Shown here piece after piece: positions 50,905-64,000 of a DNA stretch of 64,000 bases; the first letter of the stretch is position 1; every line of letters begins with the position of its first letter. The DNA comes from Theristus sp. LFF4_11 (Eukaryota > Nematoda > Chromadorea > Monhysterida > Xyalidae). Below the pieces are notes generated by a model. It had not been told where the DNA came from. It worked only from the letters and a program-made list of their open reading frames with translations, and ran no database searches. The position numbers and the translations under genes are program-made. The stretch is taken from positions 62,001-126,000 of the forward strand of contig JASANC010002628.1 in assembly GCA_030248135.1 (NCBI GenBank). The letters run 5' to 3'.

Positions 50905-53900
50905 TCACTGGAGTATTATTGGCGTATCCGTCTGCAGTTGACTATTATCGTTGAAGTTCACAGTGATCAAGTGTGGTGGCGGGAAATTCAAAATGTCGTT
51001 GTTCAACACCGTGATCCGCGTCTGCTCGCTGGTTAACTCCGGTTGATTGATGCTCGTTGACGTTGTTGTCGTCGTCGTGTTTGTCGCCATTGACAGCCTC
51101 TGTTGTTCTTGTGCCCGTCGGTCGAGGCTGTCCATGAAGCTCTGCAACGAAAATAATAGCAGGAATGAACTGAGGTTTCTTTCATTCATTCCTATTATTT
51201 AGCAAAAAGCAGGAAACTCCAACAAAGCTGTACCACACGAGAGCGCTTTTTATAACTTCAACCTTTGAAAAAATCATTTTTTTCCATGATGGAAACACTC
51301 CATTATGGAAAATCACAATAAAACTTTAGATTTTGTTGCTGATTAGTTGTTTTCGGTGTGTACTGTGTAGAATTTTCAGTGCGTGTGTAAACTGTTATTT
51401 TTCCATTTTCACAGAGTAAAAAACAAAACACCCATGAAAATAAGACAGAGGCAAAAAAAATTTAAATATGTGCTACTACGCAAGACAGACAGTCTAATTT
51501 CATGCGAATTCTTCTGCGCCGACTTGCGTTGAGTCGTAAATCAAATCAGAATATCGTTTTTGTTTTGTTTTGTTAGTCCGTCACCAATTTCGACGATGTA
51601 TTTATTCATTTATCGCAGATACTCTGGTGCTCATAGTTATTCTGTCAGTGACAAAAAACGGACAAAACGGAATCAAAATCGTCTAAACGCGACTAAAAAC
51701 GGAAGCAAAAAACAAAACAGAAAAAACGCCAAACCACACAAACGACCACAAACAGGACAGTCAGCAGTGTGTATAGAGCACAACCGGTGTGAAAAGTGTA
51801 AAGACATATTGGAAATTGTGAGTGAAAACTGAAAGTAATCAGTGAGATCCAACAAAGGAGAAAGGATAATTGCATTTTGGGTGTAGGAAACGTCAATAAA
51901 TTGTTAAAGTAGATCGGTTAAATGCAAAAGAGTGCACAAGACTATTGTCGAAAACAACCGTAATAAATTGACTGAAAATCTCAACAATTGATCACTGTGA
52001 AAACACACGTCTGTGATCATTGAAGCTTTTTCGTAGAAAACAACTTGAAACCAAAATTAAAACCACCAAACTCGCTATACCTGACAGATCACGTCGCCGT
52101 GCTTCTGACGGGCCTGATAGAGCGAGCGGAATGACTTTTTACGATAATTGGACGCCGCCAATTCGGGCGTCAACGTCGGCGATGCGTGATTATTCGTCCG
52201 ACTGGTTGACTTTAGATTGTTCACGGGCTTGTTTTTGCTGAGAACATGCGCCTTGCGTTTGCTCTGTTGAGCATGACCGGACGGTTGCGGCCGGGACGAT
52301 CGCACCTCGGACAATCGGTGGTCGGCGCTGCTTCTTCGCCTGCCGAGTTCGCCTGAACTTGAAGCGCTGTGATTCGGGTGGTGCGTTGATGAGTGATTAT
52401 TGCGAGGACCGGCTGAAAACAGTGAAAGATTTAGGAAGAACATTCCATTTCATACCATTTTATTTCGCAAAAAGTAGCAAACTCTGAAGCAGGAAATTTT
52501 AAGAACCTTGAACCATTTTCAGTGAGTCTCAATTCGTTTATATGCTCTGCAGTACAGCGCAGAAAGATACAGCGAACTAAACTGAGCTCAACCAGTGTAA
52601 CTGTAAATCATAGAGGACCAGCTGATTGTATTTCATACGGAACCAGAAACATCTCCAGTTCATAAACTGCATTCATGAAGCAGGATTTAAGGACGCGCAG
52701 CTGTGTTAAAACATAGCTGCGACTTATAGCTACGCGTTCACTAAATACTGCATCATGAATGCCCATAGAAATTCATCACGTGAGGCACACAATAATCTTG
52801 AATTGCAAATGAACCCAAAAACCGCCAAACGAACAAAAACGCACTATTCTTCCTGAGCGTCTTCCGGTCGCCGGTTAATCGGAACTGCACGAGAATGCCG
52901 CTCATACAAGTCATCGGCCACATCGCCAGCAACGCCCAGCCATACCAGCAGACCTCAGTGGCCGGTGGATTCCTCAAACTCAGCTGATCGTACATCCAAT
53001 ACAAGTCGGCGAATCGCTGCGTCACGTAGTCCAACGCGACGCACAGCAGTGCGGCGCCGATCAGCGACGTGTCCAGCACGACGAACGTCCGCGACCAGCG
53101 GAGTGTCGCGAGCGCGCAGATTAGACCGCTGAGAAACAACGCGCCGATGGTGATCCAGATGGTGTGGAACGCGAGGAAATAGTTCGCGACGACTAGCGCG
53201 GCGACGCCGACGTGCAGGCCGCCGAGGAAACCTGGAGAAAAAAACGGTGGGGAATGAAGAATTATTTGGAGCAATTTAGTGAGTTTTTGAGTTTTTAGGC
53301 TTTAGGGTAATCCCGGTAATCGCACAAGCGTTTCTGAGAAAATACTGTTTTGAAACCGATAAGCATCCCAGAGCACGAAACCAAGGAGTGCCACCTTATC
53401 CCCAACCCCAGAACTCTTGGCACCCTACCGCATGGGCAGGTTCCGCAGGAATCCCTTCTGTCATTTTCGGCACTGAACGAATGATCAAATTTGGTGCCCA
53501 ACTCGGCACCATATCACTAACAATACAGTACCGCGTAGGATCCGATCTGACCTTTGATAAAAAACACCGCTGAAATCAAAGGGCAAAAATTCCCGTATCT
53601 TTAGACGGCAGATTTCAGCAGAGGGTGACTTTAAGACCATACAAGTTACACCTCACCAAACAAAATCATTCAAATACGAAAACCAAAAAAAACTGACCGG
53701 TCAAGAACAGGCCGACATACTCGACGAGCATCGTGATCAGTCCGAACAGAACACCGGCGCCAATCGCAACCGCCGCGTTGCCCAGCTGATGCGGCAGCAC
53801 CGACTCGGACGAACAGATGATGTAGACGACGACGGAGGCGAATAGGACGCCAGTCGCAAACATGACCGCTTTGAATAGACGGTAACCTGAAAGGGCAACA

Positions 53901-54455
53901 TAAGAAAAAGGCTTGAAAAGAAGAAAAAAGCTTTCGAATCGGTCTTGGAAAGAATTTTTTAATCGTTAAAATTATAACTATTATCTTTTGTTCTGGTCGC
54001 GAGACTCAATGCGCGCATAGATAGGTAAACAGTTTCACGGATGACGCGGAAATTCAAAATGGCAAACTGATCCGAGTCCCCTGAATAGGACCTAGTCACT
54101 TTGGTAATAATTGCCACATAACGATTGAAACTAGTTTCCTTTCTACGTCTGCACACGCATTTCCAGTCGCAGAACCTAGAAAATTGATAACACCAGGTAA
54201 ATTTCAAAATCCAAACACAAACCAACCAGCAAAGCAGTACACGAGACCGGCGACGAACACGACGACGCACAACGTCAGCACTGGCAGGTCGATGTCGTCG
54301 AGCGTGAACTGCCGCTCGCAGTCGCCGTAGCGATGTCGAGTGACGTCGGAGTCAGGCACTGATCCGGGTCTCGCAGCGCCGTCGCCGCCGAACGGGGTAC
54401 GGTCGGATGGTGGAGGCACCATGGCGTGCGCCGCTTCAGCTTCGTTCACGGACAT
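50905..54455 (-). CDS. TMEM198: TMEM198-like seven-pass membrane protein, 5 exons
   Basis: Exons 54455-54227, 53886-53698, 53231-52845, 52412-52081, 51141-50905; 1374 nt, 457 residues (human about 360), all in phase. Landmarks: VVVFVAGLVYCFAGYRLFKA across exons 1-2, FATGVLFASVVVYIICSSES, GAGVLFGLITMLVEYVGLF, the exon 3 segments FLGGLHVGVAALVVANYFLA and LICALATLRWSRTF, then CWYGWALLAMWPMTCMSGIL followed by VQFRLTGDR. The long Ser/Arg/His-rich tail ends with GDVICQSFMDSLDRRAQ, matching the conserved GDV...RDRQ end of vertebrate TMEM198. In vertebrates TMEM198 promotes Wnt/LRP6 signalling; here that is inference from family. The start MSVNEAEAAHAM is the first ATG before a charged N-terminus. 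The exon 3 donor (AATA/GTGCGT) was chosen by phase. Confidence 0.9.
52668..52767. repeat. Foldback repeat, slightly longer variant
   Basis: CATTCATGAAGCAGGATTTA mirrored by ACTAAATACTGCATCATGAA with a loop containing GCTGTGTTAAAACATAGC, itself a small palindrome. In the TMEM198 intron between exons 3 and 4. Confidence 0.85.
53983..54182 (+). repeat. MITE family 2 copy in TMEM198 intron 1
   Basis: ATCTTTTGTTCTGGTCGCGA, CAATGCGCGCATAGATAGGT, GCCACATAACGATTGAAACT and TTTCCAGTCGCAGAACCTAG. The rightmost repeat copy I found in the window. Confidence 0.85.
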
Positions 54456-57400
54456 TTTTTCTATTCGAAAACTTGGCCGTTTGATTTGGGTGAGAGATTC
54501 AAGTGAAGATCCGGGGTCGGGAATGACGGGCAGTAGTATTGTCTTCGATTTGAAGGAATTGAACTGTGGGCGAAAAGCACCAATTCTGTCGTAATATATA
54601 TTGCGTTACATTTGAAGGACGACTATTGAAGTTCGTCGGGCAGGAGGTTGGTGAAATCAGTTGTAAGGCGTCGAAGTTAATTCATGTTGTAGTGAAAACT
54701 GGTTGCACCGGACTGCTTCAGCATAGAAGTCAAAAAAATATAAACTTCTTTTGAATTGTAGCGTAGCGAAAATTGAGTGAAACAATCTGCAATTTCAATT
54801 CAAACGTTTCGCTGGGAATTCGTTTTCAGAGTTGAATCAGAAAGGACCAGTTTATTTTCATGTGTACACCTGTATGTTGTTCACTATCACTGTTCATGTT
54901 TACTAACAACAAGTGCGCAGCCAGGTTGTTTTGACAAAAAGTGTTTTGATACAGGTATATTTACTGAATTGCTAAATCTTCAAAATATATGTACGCACAA
55001 CTCTACTACCGATTATGAATACCAACACAACCTGCGTTCACGATGCTGTTGTTGTACACTGTCAGAAATCGAAAACCTTGAATTTCGGAAAAAAACTGAC
55101 GCGACACCACACACATACACTCCTCAAAATCATGACTAAGTGGGGGAGCCTAAACGTTCTTTTTTTATTTACTGAGAAAGAACCAGTAAGTGAACCGGTT
55201 TTTCGAAATTCAAACAAAACTCTTAACATAAACAGTTTTAGCAAGAAAAACAATCTGAATGAACAAGCGCATACTTGGTAAACAGAAGCAGTCATGTATA
55301 TTTATCATAAAACTAAATCACAACATAAATGACAAACAAAGTAAAGCGTTCGGTGTGTTTAAAAATAAGAAAAGAGAAAAATAAACTCGGAACATGAAAT
55401 TCTTACTCACACAACCGCACATTCATGCAGCAGTTACGAGGCGTGAATCATCTTTTGCGCGATGAGATGAAAAAAAACAAAAAATGACAGAAAACACGAT
55501 GAAAAAGTGAATCGCAAAAAATTGTAATTTGGGGCTTTTTGCATGTCGCTGTGAACGAGAAGAAACGCAAAACGAGCATCTTTTGAGAATACGCTAAAAT
55601 TGGCTTATTTCAGCCGAATGTAATTCTTCAACAGGAAAAGGGTACGACGATAAAAACGGATAATAAAAACCACAGAAATCGAGGTTTTTCAACAGGCATT
55701 CCCGAAGAAAACGCAAAGAAATATTGAAAAAATGACCTCTTGCCTCGGCTGATTTCTCTGGAGGGCAATGAACGGACAGCGCGGATCTGCATTTCCTAAT
55801 TTGCGTGTTTTTTTGATTTTATACATTTATTATCCATGTTTTTTCCGAAGCAAACCCATTTTCTTGTCCATACAAAAATAGTATGATTTTTGCGTGAAAT
55901 TTGAGGTTACCAACGTCATGCAGGAGTATTATTCGGTCGAGTTCATTATTGTACGGGACTGAAAAAAATACGAAAACTTGCGCAGTAAAATTACCAAAAG
56001 CCAAAAAAACTTTGAAAAATTATTTTTAAACCGTAAAATAATCGAATGACATGACAGCTCATTGGATAGCCAGTTCTTTTTGCGGTCAATGGCGAAAATT
56101 GCCGGAAAACATGCTGCGCCTTGTTTATTTGAACATGGGAATTTCTCGTCTATTCAATCGAAATGTATTTTAGTGTCAACAAAAACGCTCGAAAACTAAA
56201 AAATGCCCGTTTTATATTTTCGTGGAGCGAACAAAAGCGGAATATATAAAAAATTGAAACTACATATGGGAGGTCACGCATTTAGCAGTTGTTGATTTTT
56301 GATCAAACGTACATGCAAAAACGAAAAACGTCATTTCAATTATGTCGAAGCGTGTTGCACACATGAAACAGCTACGTGTATGGTTAAACCGCACAGAACA
56401 AAAAGTTTCCAAAATATACAAAACCAAGGCTTTCAATGTAAGAAATCAGAAATGTAAACAAAGACACAGTGGTACCCGATGAATGTAATTACACTTTCAC
56501 AAAAAGGTACAACATAAAATACAAACAGCAACAGCAACAGCGATCATAAAATACTGTCGTCGTTTGGTTCAGTAAAAAAGCTGACAAAAAGCTCACAAAG
56601 AGCCCAACCGACCCTAAACATTTTCAATTATGTGGACAGCAATCAATGATGATTTTCCGAATGAATTGACTCGGAGCTCGGTGTCTTTGTTTCGAGGTAG
56701 TCTGGGGAGGGGAAACAGAAGAGAGACCAAGGGTGGTGAAAAATAGAGATGCTCAAAAATATTCCCCATAATCAATGTTTATAAAGGCGGGTGAGTTTTA
56801 GTGTTTTGACGTTTTTCGGCCAATATATTAGCTGGACACACACACACACTGATTGGTTGCTATTATAAAACATAATGTCAGAATATTGGGTGGAGAGGAG
56901 AGAAAGGGAAGAGGAAGGACACGAGAACAACAACAACAAACATAATAAGCTACATAACGCATGACGTGCGGCAATAATAGAAAGCAGCAAGAAGCTTGCT
57001 TGCTTGCTTAGATACAGCTGAAGCATTCGTTGCTACATAGTTGACTCGGGGGCAGGCGACTGGGCGGAAAATGATTTCATCGCATGAAAAGCAGCGATGC
57101 CGACTCGGGACACACACACACACACACACAATCCGAGATTCACGAGAGAGGAGAGCACCCAGAAAGCTGAATAAATTTTCATGGGAAACCTCACCGATAC
57201 GAATCGACGCATCGAGCGGTGATTAGAGGCTTATTTTCCAGCTCACATACAATGTATATACTCTCGCATGCATGGCCCACATTTCCGAACAACGTTGCAC
57301 CACACACAACAACACTACCGAGTTGAAAATTCTATTCACAAAAGCGGGCGTTAAAGCTATAAAATGAGCTGACATTTTCAACCCATACACGAAGCGATGA

Positions 57401-58500
57401 GTTCTCTTTCTCATCCTCGTTACATGTACCTCCGACCGACATGCGTTGAATTTTCGAAATTTGCAAATTTGCAACACACGCGCGTGGTGTGGTGCTATGT
57501 TGCTCGTTAAATTAGCAGCATTTTACAGGCGCTGTTAAACTGAATTTCCCATTTTTTGCTGAATCGTTTAGACGTAACCGTTTGCGGTTTTGTGTTGCGT
57601 AAATAGAGTTAGGCCGAAAATAAAAACAAGAGTTTGATCCTCGGATATTAGCTAACAGACACAATTTATGTCGCAAAACTGTACATGATTTACTTATCGA
57701 TATGTTGTGAGTGGGTGAGAAAAACGCAAATCACAACGCTCTAATGAAATTACTTTTTTTGCCGCAAGGACTAAAGGAACCCGAGAGATATAGTTTAAGA
57801 AGACAAATCTGAAAAGGGGGTAGTGAAAGAATCACAAGATGGGACTATTGATAAAAATTATTCCGCTTGTAAACCACGCAGCGATCTACACAATTCAATA
57901 AAAATACATTTTCTAATCGTAAATCAAATGGGAGTCAAAAACAGCATTGCATAATTGTGATTTTGCAGAAAATGGGCTAATAAAAACGATAATATATCGC
58001 TGCGGCAGACTTCAAACAAAAATAACCCTAAAACGAAGTTGAACCTTGGTTCAAAGTACCCATCATAACAATTTCGACCACTTTTAACCTTTCTCTATTT
58101 TTGCCATTCAAGCCAAAATCTCGAACCATACCTATTAAACGTATTTGAGACATATATCGTAAAATGAGCAGAAATATATGACCTAAATCGATAATTAACA
58201 TTGTAACGCATGAGTCACGACTAATATTATTAATGATCTCGAACTGGCTGTGGGACGTTTTCCACTTCACAATAGTTCTAAAGTCGCATGCAGGACTTGA
58301 AATTATACGTACTGTTAATGAAGCATCTGTATTGGAAAAGGGGGCAATAGATGGAATGAATGAATGACTATTGAAATTCGGCACGACCCTTATCGCTGGA
58401 ATATGGTGTGAAATTTCGAAAGCTGAAATTTCATTTCAAATACAGCTAGCCAATCTATAACCCAGCTCAGTTAAGTCTGTGCGACCCCCAAACGCTCAAT
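54456..58500. other. AT-rich region, no supported gene
   Basis: The first few hundred bases should include the TMEM198 promoter. Beyond that, open frames are short and composition-driven. A CA microsatellite lies at 57110-57130, a (TTGC)n run at 56996-57009, and a short CA run at 56835. A weak AACTGATTGGTTGC-like remnant at about 56849 may be an old MITE fragment. Confidence 0.45.
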
Positions 58501-61500
58501 GCTTGAAATTTTGTTTCATCATTTCACCAGATTCTGTTAGTTGAAAACGGTAGCTTTTCAAAATTTGCATATTATACAACGGTTTAACCATCATACATCT
58601 TTCATCTTCATGTGGGACAAACGCACGAAGAGTTTTGAATGACAGATTTGCATTAAAACTAGTCAGAATATGCTATCTGATATTGAAACTGAACGGGATC
58701 AGTGGTGCAGGGCGGCCGAAATAATGATAAATGAAATGAATAGTTTTAAACGGCTTCTATATTGAGTGAAAGGTTAGATTAGTAGAAGCCGAATTTTAAA
58801 CAGAAAACAGCGGAAACAATGACACAGTTCTGACAGTTATTGTAGCTTCTGAAACGCACGGGACGTGGCACAAAAACAGAAGGGAATTGATAAGCCTAAA
58901 CTTTGAACAGTCGATGTTGAACGTATATGCGTGGCATCATCCTCAAAACGAATACAGAACAAGAACATATTAACCAGATACGCACATCGATCTCATCTGT
59001 TGAAAACTCCTCCTGGAGTGATATAACGAATGACAAGAAATTATTGAATACAAAATCAAATAATCAATCCTTAAATACAAACTATACAACAGCCGAAATC
59101 TCGTACACCTTGAGTTCTGATTTCCTTGGATAAGAATATAACAACATGGCATGACAAATTGTAAAGATTACTCCTGCAACAAATAAGAAAAGTGTGATAT
59201 TTTCGATAAATCAAATCCTTTTACATAACCTGCATGTTGCATGCAAGAGTGCGGATGAAATATAATTGTGTGATATGAATTTGATAAAATGAAATCAGCA
59301 GCTGCACTATAGATGGGCTATATGTAGGGAAATTATCTTCCAACCAACTGAGCAAGCATGTGAATAATTTTACTGAGACCTACACACAAATATATCTGGA
59401 AATCAAAATAGTGAAAACACAACAGTTTTGTGTCGCATAAACACGCCATGTGCAACCGTGTTCAACACAACTTGCAGTTTATTTTCAAACTTTTACAGCA
59501 TTGATGCAATAACTATAGGGGGTTGACACGGTTTTGTGCCGCTACCGCCTCCACATGGTTTGAAAAATGCGGCAATTTCACCGATTTTATCAATTTTCAT
59601 GTATCATTTCAGCGTAGGTTTTTTGGAGAAAAAAAATTTCGGTGTGAAAAATCACAGAAAATCAAAAGACAAATTAAGTTCAGCACTGCAGAGTTTTAAC
59701 GAAACCAATGAAACCAATTGAGATTTGCCTTTGCTACTGTTTTCATCGTGCGAATGAAGCCGGCCAGTTCGTTCATTCAAACGCTATTGATTTGCTTTTT
59801 ATCCGTACAAATGCACAATTTCGAAAGACTCCGATTGAAGTACACTTGCGTGAAGTAAGGTTGTCCAACATGGAAAAGGCCACAGGTCCAAAAACAACAG
59901 TGCCTCAACTTTTTTCGTTATTCCTTGATCGGACTTCACTTTTCTGTGCGAAAGGTATGGACTTAGGTCCAAAAACTGGACCCGAGATGTGGTTGTTTAA
60001 GGCTTGTGTACGTTATTTGCAGCTGACTTCATTGCACACCTACGGGGAGCCAGTGTAGGGGTTTATTAAGTAAATTTTATTTATTTAGTTGTACTATCCT
60101 GTCTGGTTGCACACTTTGTTTGCATTGTTGTATTATTTGCTTGCTATATATATTACCAGAAGCGCACAAATGTGTACTACAAAACTAATATCAGCAATAA
60201 TACAAAGTGTACAAACTTTCAAGTACATGGGTGCTAGGGGGCAAACGCTTTTGCCCATCCAAATCAGTGTGACTTTCAAAGAACTAAGTGTTTCAGTAGG
60301 TTGCTTTATACGAATTAAACCTGTGTGAGAATCTCAAACAAAATTACCAACCACTGGTGTCACGTGACAATAGCAAATGACAACAAAGAACTTTAGCAAG
60401 ACAACATTTTCGCATTATTTCCCATGTGACAAATAAAATCACGAAAAGCGTCGGTGTGAGCGGCAAAAAATCTGACAAAAAAAGAAACAAAACATTGAAA
60501 ACTGGACATAGATTGTGTTCTTGCCTCGACACATCCCTAAAGACATGACAGGAAAATGTAACATACCGAAGAAAATCACACATGTGAAAAGAAACATGCA
60601 TGACAAAAAAAACTGTTAGAAACTGGCGCACCAAAGCCAGCGAAAACAAATGAACAAGCAAAGAAAAACTACCACAAACGAAACCGTCCACACAGCTTTA
60701 TCAAGTTTTGGTGTTGCAACTTGCAAGAGTTTCTCCATGGACACGTATGCTAAACCAAACCAGACGGAGTAGCTAAACTTGCTTGAACGAAAGCTTGCTT
60801 GTACACTCGAAATACATTGCTGATACAATGTGGCACGGACTGACACAAAGGCATGCATGTGGCGCATGCACATGCGATGTATTTATTAGAACGCCGTAAT
60901 AACGAACAAAATGATGGTGTTTTACTGAACATATCATAATATAATAATCGCAATAGATGCAACAAAATTATGGTACATTCCGTAATTTATGACCATTCAA
61001 AATGGGCATTCCATCCGAAAAGCGAGCGCCATATTTTACGTTTAACAAAGGACTCTCGTGCCGTTTTGTTCCATATCCAAATACCGAAAATACTTCGGAC
61101 CGGAGTTTATTTAAATTATTAAACTTCGAATGTCCACGATTGGAGTTAATGAAAATGAATTCCATAGCAAAAAATTGAGTGTTCTCTCATTGTACGACAG
61201 CAATGAGAAATGAAAATACAATACGACATTACAAAAAGAATGATCATTGTTCCGTTCCGTTCATTGTACATTGCTTTTGAAAAGAAAAGTAAAAAAGTAT
61301 GTGAAACGATTATACTAGCAAAACTCTGGTTGAAATTCAGCGCACGTGCGGGCGGTGAATAGCCTGCAAGGCATAATAACGCTGCGGTCGGCCACAGTTA
61401 TCTCGTTTCCTTGTGTTGCCTGCTTCAATATTATTATCATAAACTATAAGCTTACACATTCACGCTGTCTGTGCGCTAGAGGCTTACAATAGACAAGCAA

Positions 61501-64000
61501 AAAGCTTACTAGTGAATGTGTGGTCGTTTGTGTATTGGAACTTCTCGCTCACTCTCTCCAGACGCTGTCAGATAGAATTTGTATGCGACGCTAATGCTTG
61601 AAAACTACAACCAGCCAGTTTCAGTTCATATGGTACAGCTATCGCGTGTGTGGTTTCCGATGAAACATCACATTAACGGTTGTATAAGCTCATTTAGGGT
61701 AGAAAAAAGCGTCAGGCATGAAAAAAACGAACGAAATAAAGAATTCATGGAAAACAGCTTCAAAAGACCAGACGATAGAAAAAATGCGCATACAGTTCGC
61801 CGAGGAATGCAATTTACGGCGTAATTCGCGTCTCTTGCGCTTGAAAATATCGCGTGAAAGTAAATAATTGCGTCGAAAGGGAAAGGCTGCGTGCAGACAT
61901 CTCGCGACAGAAGAAACCAACCACATTATGCTTCATTGAACGAGTGGAAAAGAAACCGATTTCTCTGTCGAAGAGCTCCAAAAATTACATTTCGTGTGCA
62001 AAAAATGTGGCAAAAATACGCGCAAGTGACAATGACACATGAGGAAATGCGATGCGAATGGAGTGCAAAAAAAGGCAGGAAAAAATGGGCGTACATGTAC
62101 AATTTTGCACTGACACCCTCACACTCGCTTAGGTATACACTTTTGGTCAGCGTCATCAGCGAAAACCGCAATGGAGATAAAACGTGAACAAAAATTAAAT
62201 TATGTAGTCAGTATCAGGCATTCAAAATGTATGGAGAGTAAATTGAAAATATACGGGCGTCGGACAACCGAAACAGTCCGCTGAAAGAAAAAAGTGCTCG
62301 ACACACACGTGCGTAACACGATTTCCTTTCGCAAAATGACTGTACATTTTGAAGGACCGGAGCGAAAAGTAAGCAGCAATTGCTACATTTTTATATAGCA
62401 CATGAGCTTACCGAAGTTTTCAACCCAACATCGAATTATCGTTGTCTATCTTTCTATAGATACTAGATAGAAAAGATAACCAGATAATCGAAAGCGTACA
62501 CCCAGCATGCAGAATTGCACCGAAACAAGAGAACGAAAGAGACAAGGCATTTCAAGCGCCTAATACGTCGCCAGCGGTTGGTTTAGTCTGCTGGATTTTA
62601 TGAAAAAATACGGAGGTCCAAAATTGCGTTGAACGAATTATGATCAATAATTATGGAGCCACTCAGAGAACGTCTGTCTCATTCACAGCCCTCCCTCCAA
62701 CCACAGATGAGAGACTCTCAAGTGAATAAAAAGAACCACCCGGTTTTTGGCGCACCAAAGGAAATCTATCTATTCTTGCTTGACAAGACAACATGTAAAA
62801 TGAGAAGCAGATGTTTGTCTGTGTGTCGTTGTCGACGGCTTCCGGTTCGTAATTCCCGGAGAAAATTCTGCCATGATGATATTTATTAGGTTGTGTCTAC
62901 GAGATAAAAGAGAGACGGCTCTCCATATACGGAGAAAGCCCACATGTCGCAGATGTAGAAAGCAAATAATTGAATTTTTACTATTCATATAATAATCTTT
63001 ATGATTGGAAACACGATTACGACGGTTATTAATTGACGATTATTGATTGATTCGCCAATGAATTGCTATGACAATGTCCAGTGGTACATTGCGCACCACG
63101 GGAGAGTGCCAGAGAAAGCAAAACAAAAGCTATCCAAGGAAGTTCGGGATGTTTTTTGCAAATGTGAAAAACACGACATAAATCTTTCGTCTCACAATCT
63201 CCACCATACTAGACCTTATGTGAAAAGGAAAACCTCTAAAAAAGCTAACGCCCAATTTGTCCGCTAAAATTTCCAACCTTATGCAGTAACCTAAAACCAG
63301 GCGAAATGACGAAAAAAACCAACGCACCATCTGTTGCCTGTCATTTTGCAAGAGCAGAAAAAGAACAGCATGTAAACGACGACAGGCGAAAAGTGGCTAG
63401 AGTAACTGATCCCCACAAACCTTCCGCATGTTTTTTTTGGAAGTAACCTGAAACTAGCAAGCATGTTTACTCTTTTTGCTGCTGAGGTGTAAACTAAGTG
63501 ACCGTGAAATGACCCTCTTAGTGAAGCTTCTTGCACTTATTAGTTTTTGTTCTTCGGTGCCAGTTCCGACCGCCATATGGCTCTTGAGTTTCAAAAGAAC
63601 AGAGTTAGGCTCTGCGATTGGATGGAGACTGGATGAAAACTCGGCTTTCCTTTTTGAAAACCAAAGTTCTCATTGAAGAAGATATTGAGTGCCACAAAGA
63701 GCGAACAAAAACGGCTGCGCCGTTCAGGTTCAGAGAGATCAAAAAGGCCAACCAGAATAAAACTGACAAAGCAAACTGAGATAAATGATGGGCGTTAAAA
63801 ACAAACAACCCCGCAAATGTCGCTACCACGTTTGCCCCACGAATACGCGTGTCATAAAGGCGGAAACGTTGAAGTTGTCCGTGAAAGACCAAAGAATAAA
63901 AAATGAGGAATGCTCAACCCGCCAGCGCCCCATTTTTGCGGGGGTATTTAGGCAAACATAAAAAACACGCCAAAACAAGGGTCATTGAGAGTATTCAGAC
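58501..64000. other. AT-rich region, no supported gene
   Basis: No reading frame here shows the third-position GC bias or family motifs seen in the genes to the left. An imperfect inverted repeat of about 60 bp lies at 62432-62492. The region could be intergenic, a long intron or a long UTR of a gene outside the window; I cannot tell which. Confidence 0.4.

Noticed and set aside
51560..51832. Basic 90-residue plus-strand frame
   Set aside because: Lies in the TMEM198 intron on the opposite strand, Lys/Asn-rich from A-rich DNA, no homology seen.
59708..60058. 116-residue plus-strand frame and the 115-residue hydrophobic minus frame at 60344-60691
   Set aside because: No family resemblance, no clear splice context and codon use matching background AT-rich sequence.

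Overview
This is eukaryotic nuclear DNA from an animal, almost certainly an invertebrate. Every gene I can reconstruct is split into many short exons by short GT-AG introns, and the families are animal ones: SLC34 phosphate transporter, TMEM198, a MIEAP-type protein and membrane-anchored C-type lectin-like receptors. I cannot name the species; a compact protostome genome (flatworm or nematode grade) is my weak guess. Exon joins were made by hand from splice sites, reading phase and remembered family motifs. Where I call a model phase-consistent, the exon lengths sum to a whole number of codons.

Layout. 0.5-4 kb (+): phosphopantothenate-cysteine ligase (PPCS), 8 exons. 7.1-22.6 kb (+): an SLC34 sodium-phosphate cotransporter, 16 exons if the ATG exon at 7123 belongs to it. 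In that case its first intron (8 kb) holds two minus-strand receptors, CTL-A (7.77-11.82 kb) and CTL-B (12.31-14.84 kb), each with a C-type lectin-like domain, a Thr-rich stalk and one membrane segment. CTL-A also carries apple (PAN) exons lying between the two halves of its lectin domain. 22.9-26.4 kb (-): a TMEM272-like four-pass protein, tail-to-tail with SLC34 and possibly fused to an N-terminal C2H2 finger. 28.8-29.6 kb (+): an unrecognised two-exon gene. 31.5-46.1 kb (+): a long gene whose C-terminus matches the mitochondria-eating protein (MIEAP/SPATA18) family. 46.56-48.09 kb: a short, very young LTR element carrying only a gag-like ORF. 49-50.1 kb (+): a two-pass RING-finger protein. 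50.9-54.5 kb (-): TMEM198. 54.5-64 kb: AT-rich, with no gene I can support.

The introns are crowded with non-autonomous repeats. I can define: an approximately 160-bp MITE with ACAGTCGAAC-type ends; a 210-bp MITE with ATCTTTTATTTTGG ends; a 205-bp MITE whose two ends each carry the CRE palindrome TGACGTCA; a near-perfect foldback of about 90-100 bp; a 470-bp element with G-run inverted ends; a tRNA-derived SINE with a CAA tail; an approximately 100-bp GC-rich repeat found once inside a SINE; a 1-kb element with roughly 140-bp inverted ends; and a 149-bp tandem array. Almost all lie in introns or gene flanks between 1 and 54 kb, and the last 9.5 kb is nearly free of them.

Most interesting: (1) a phase-0 apple cassette inside a lectin domain; (2) MITEs flanked by duplicated exon edges in PPCS and CTL-A, which suggests recent remodelling of introns; (3) the CRE-bearing MITE and the G-run element; (4) the gag-only LTR element with identical LTRs, unusual termini and two opposed primer-site-like motifs.
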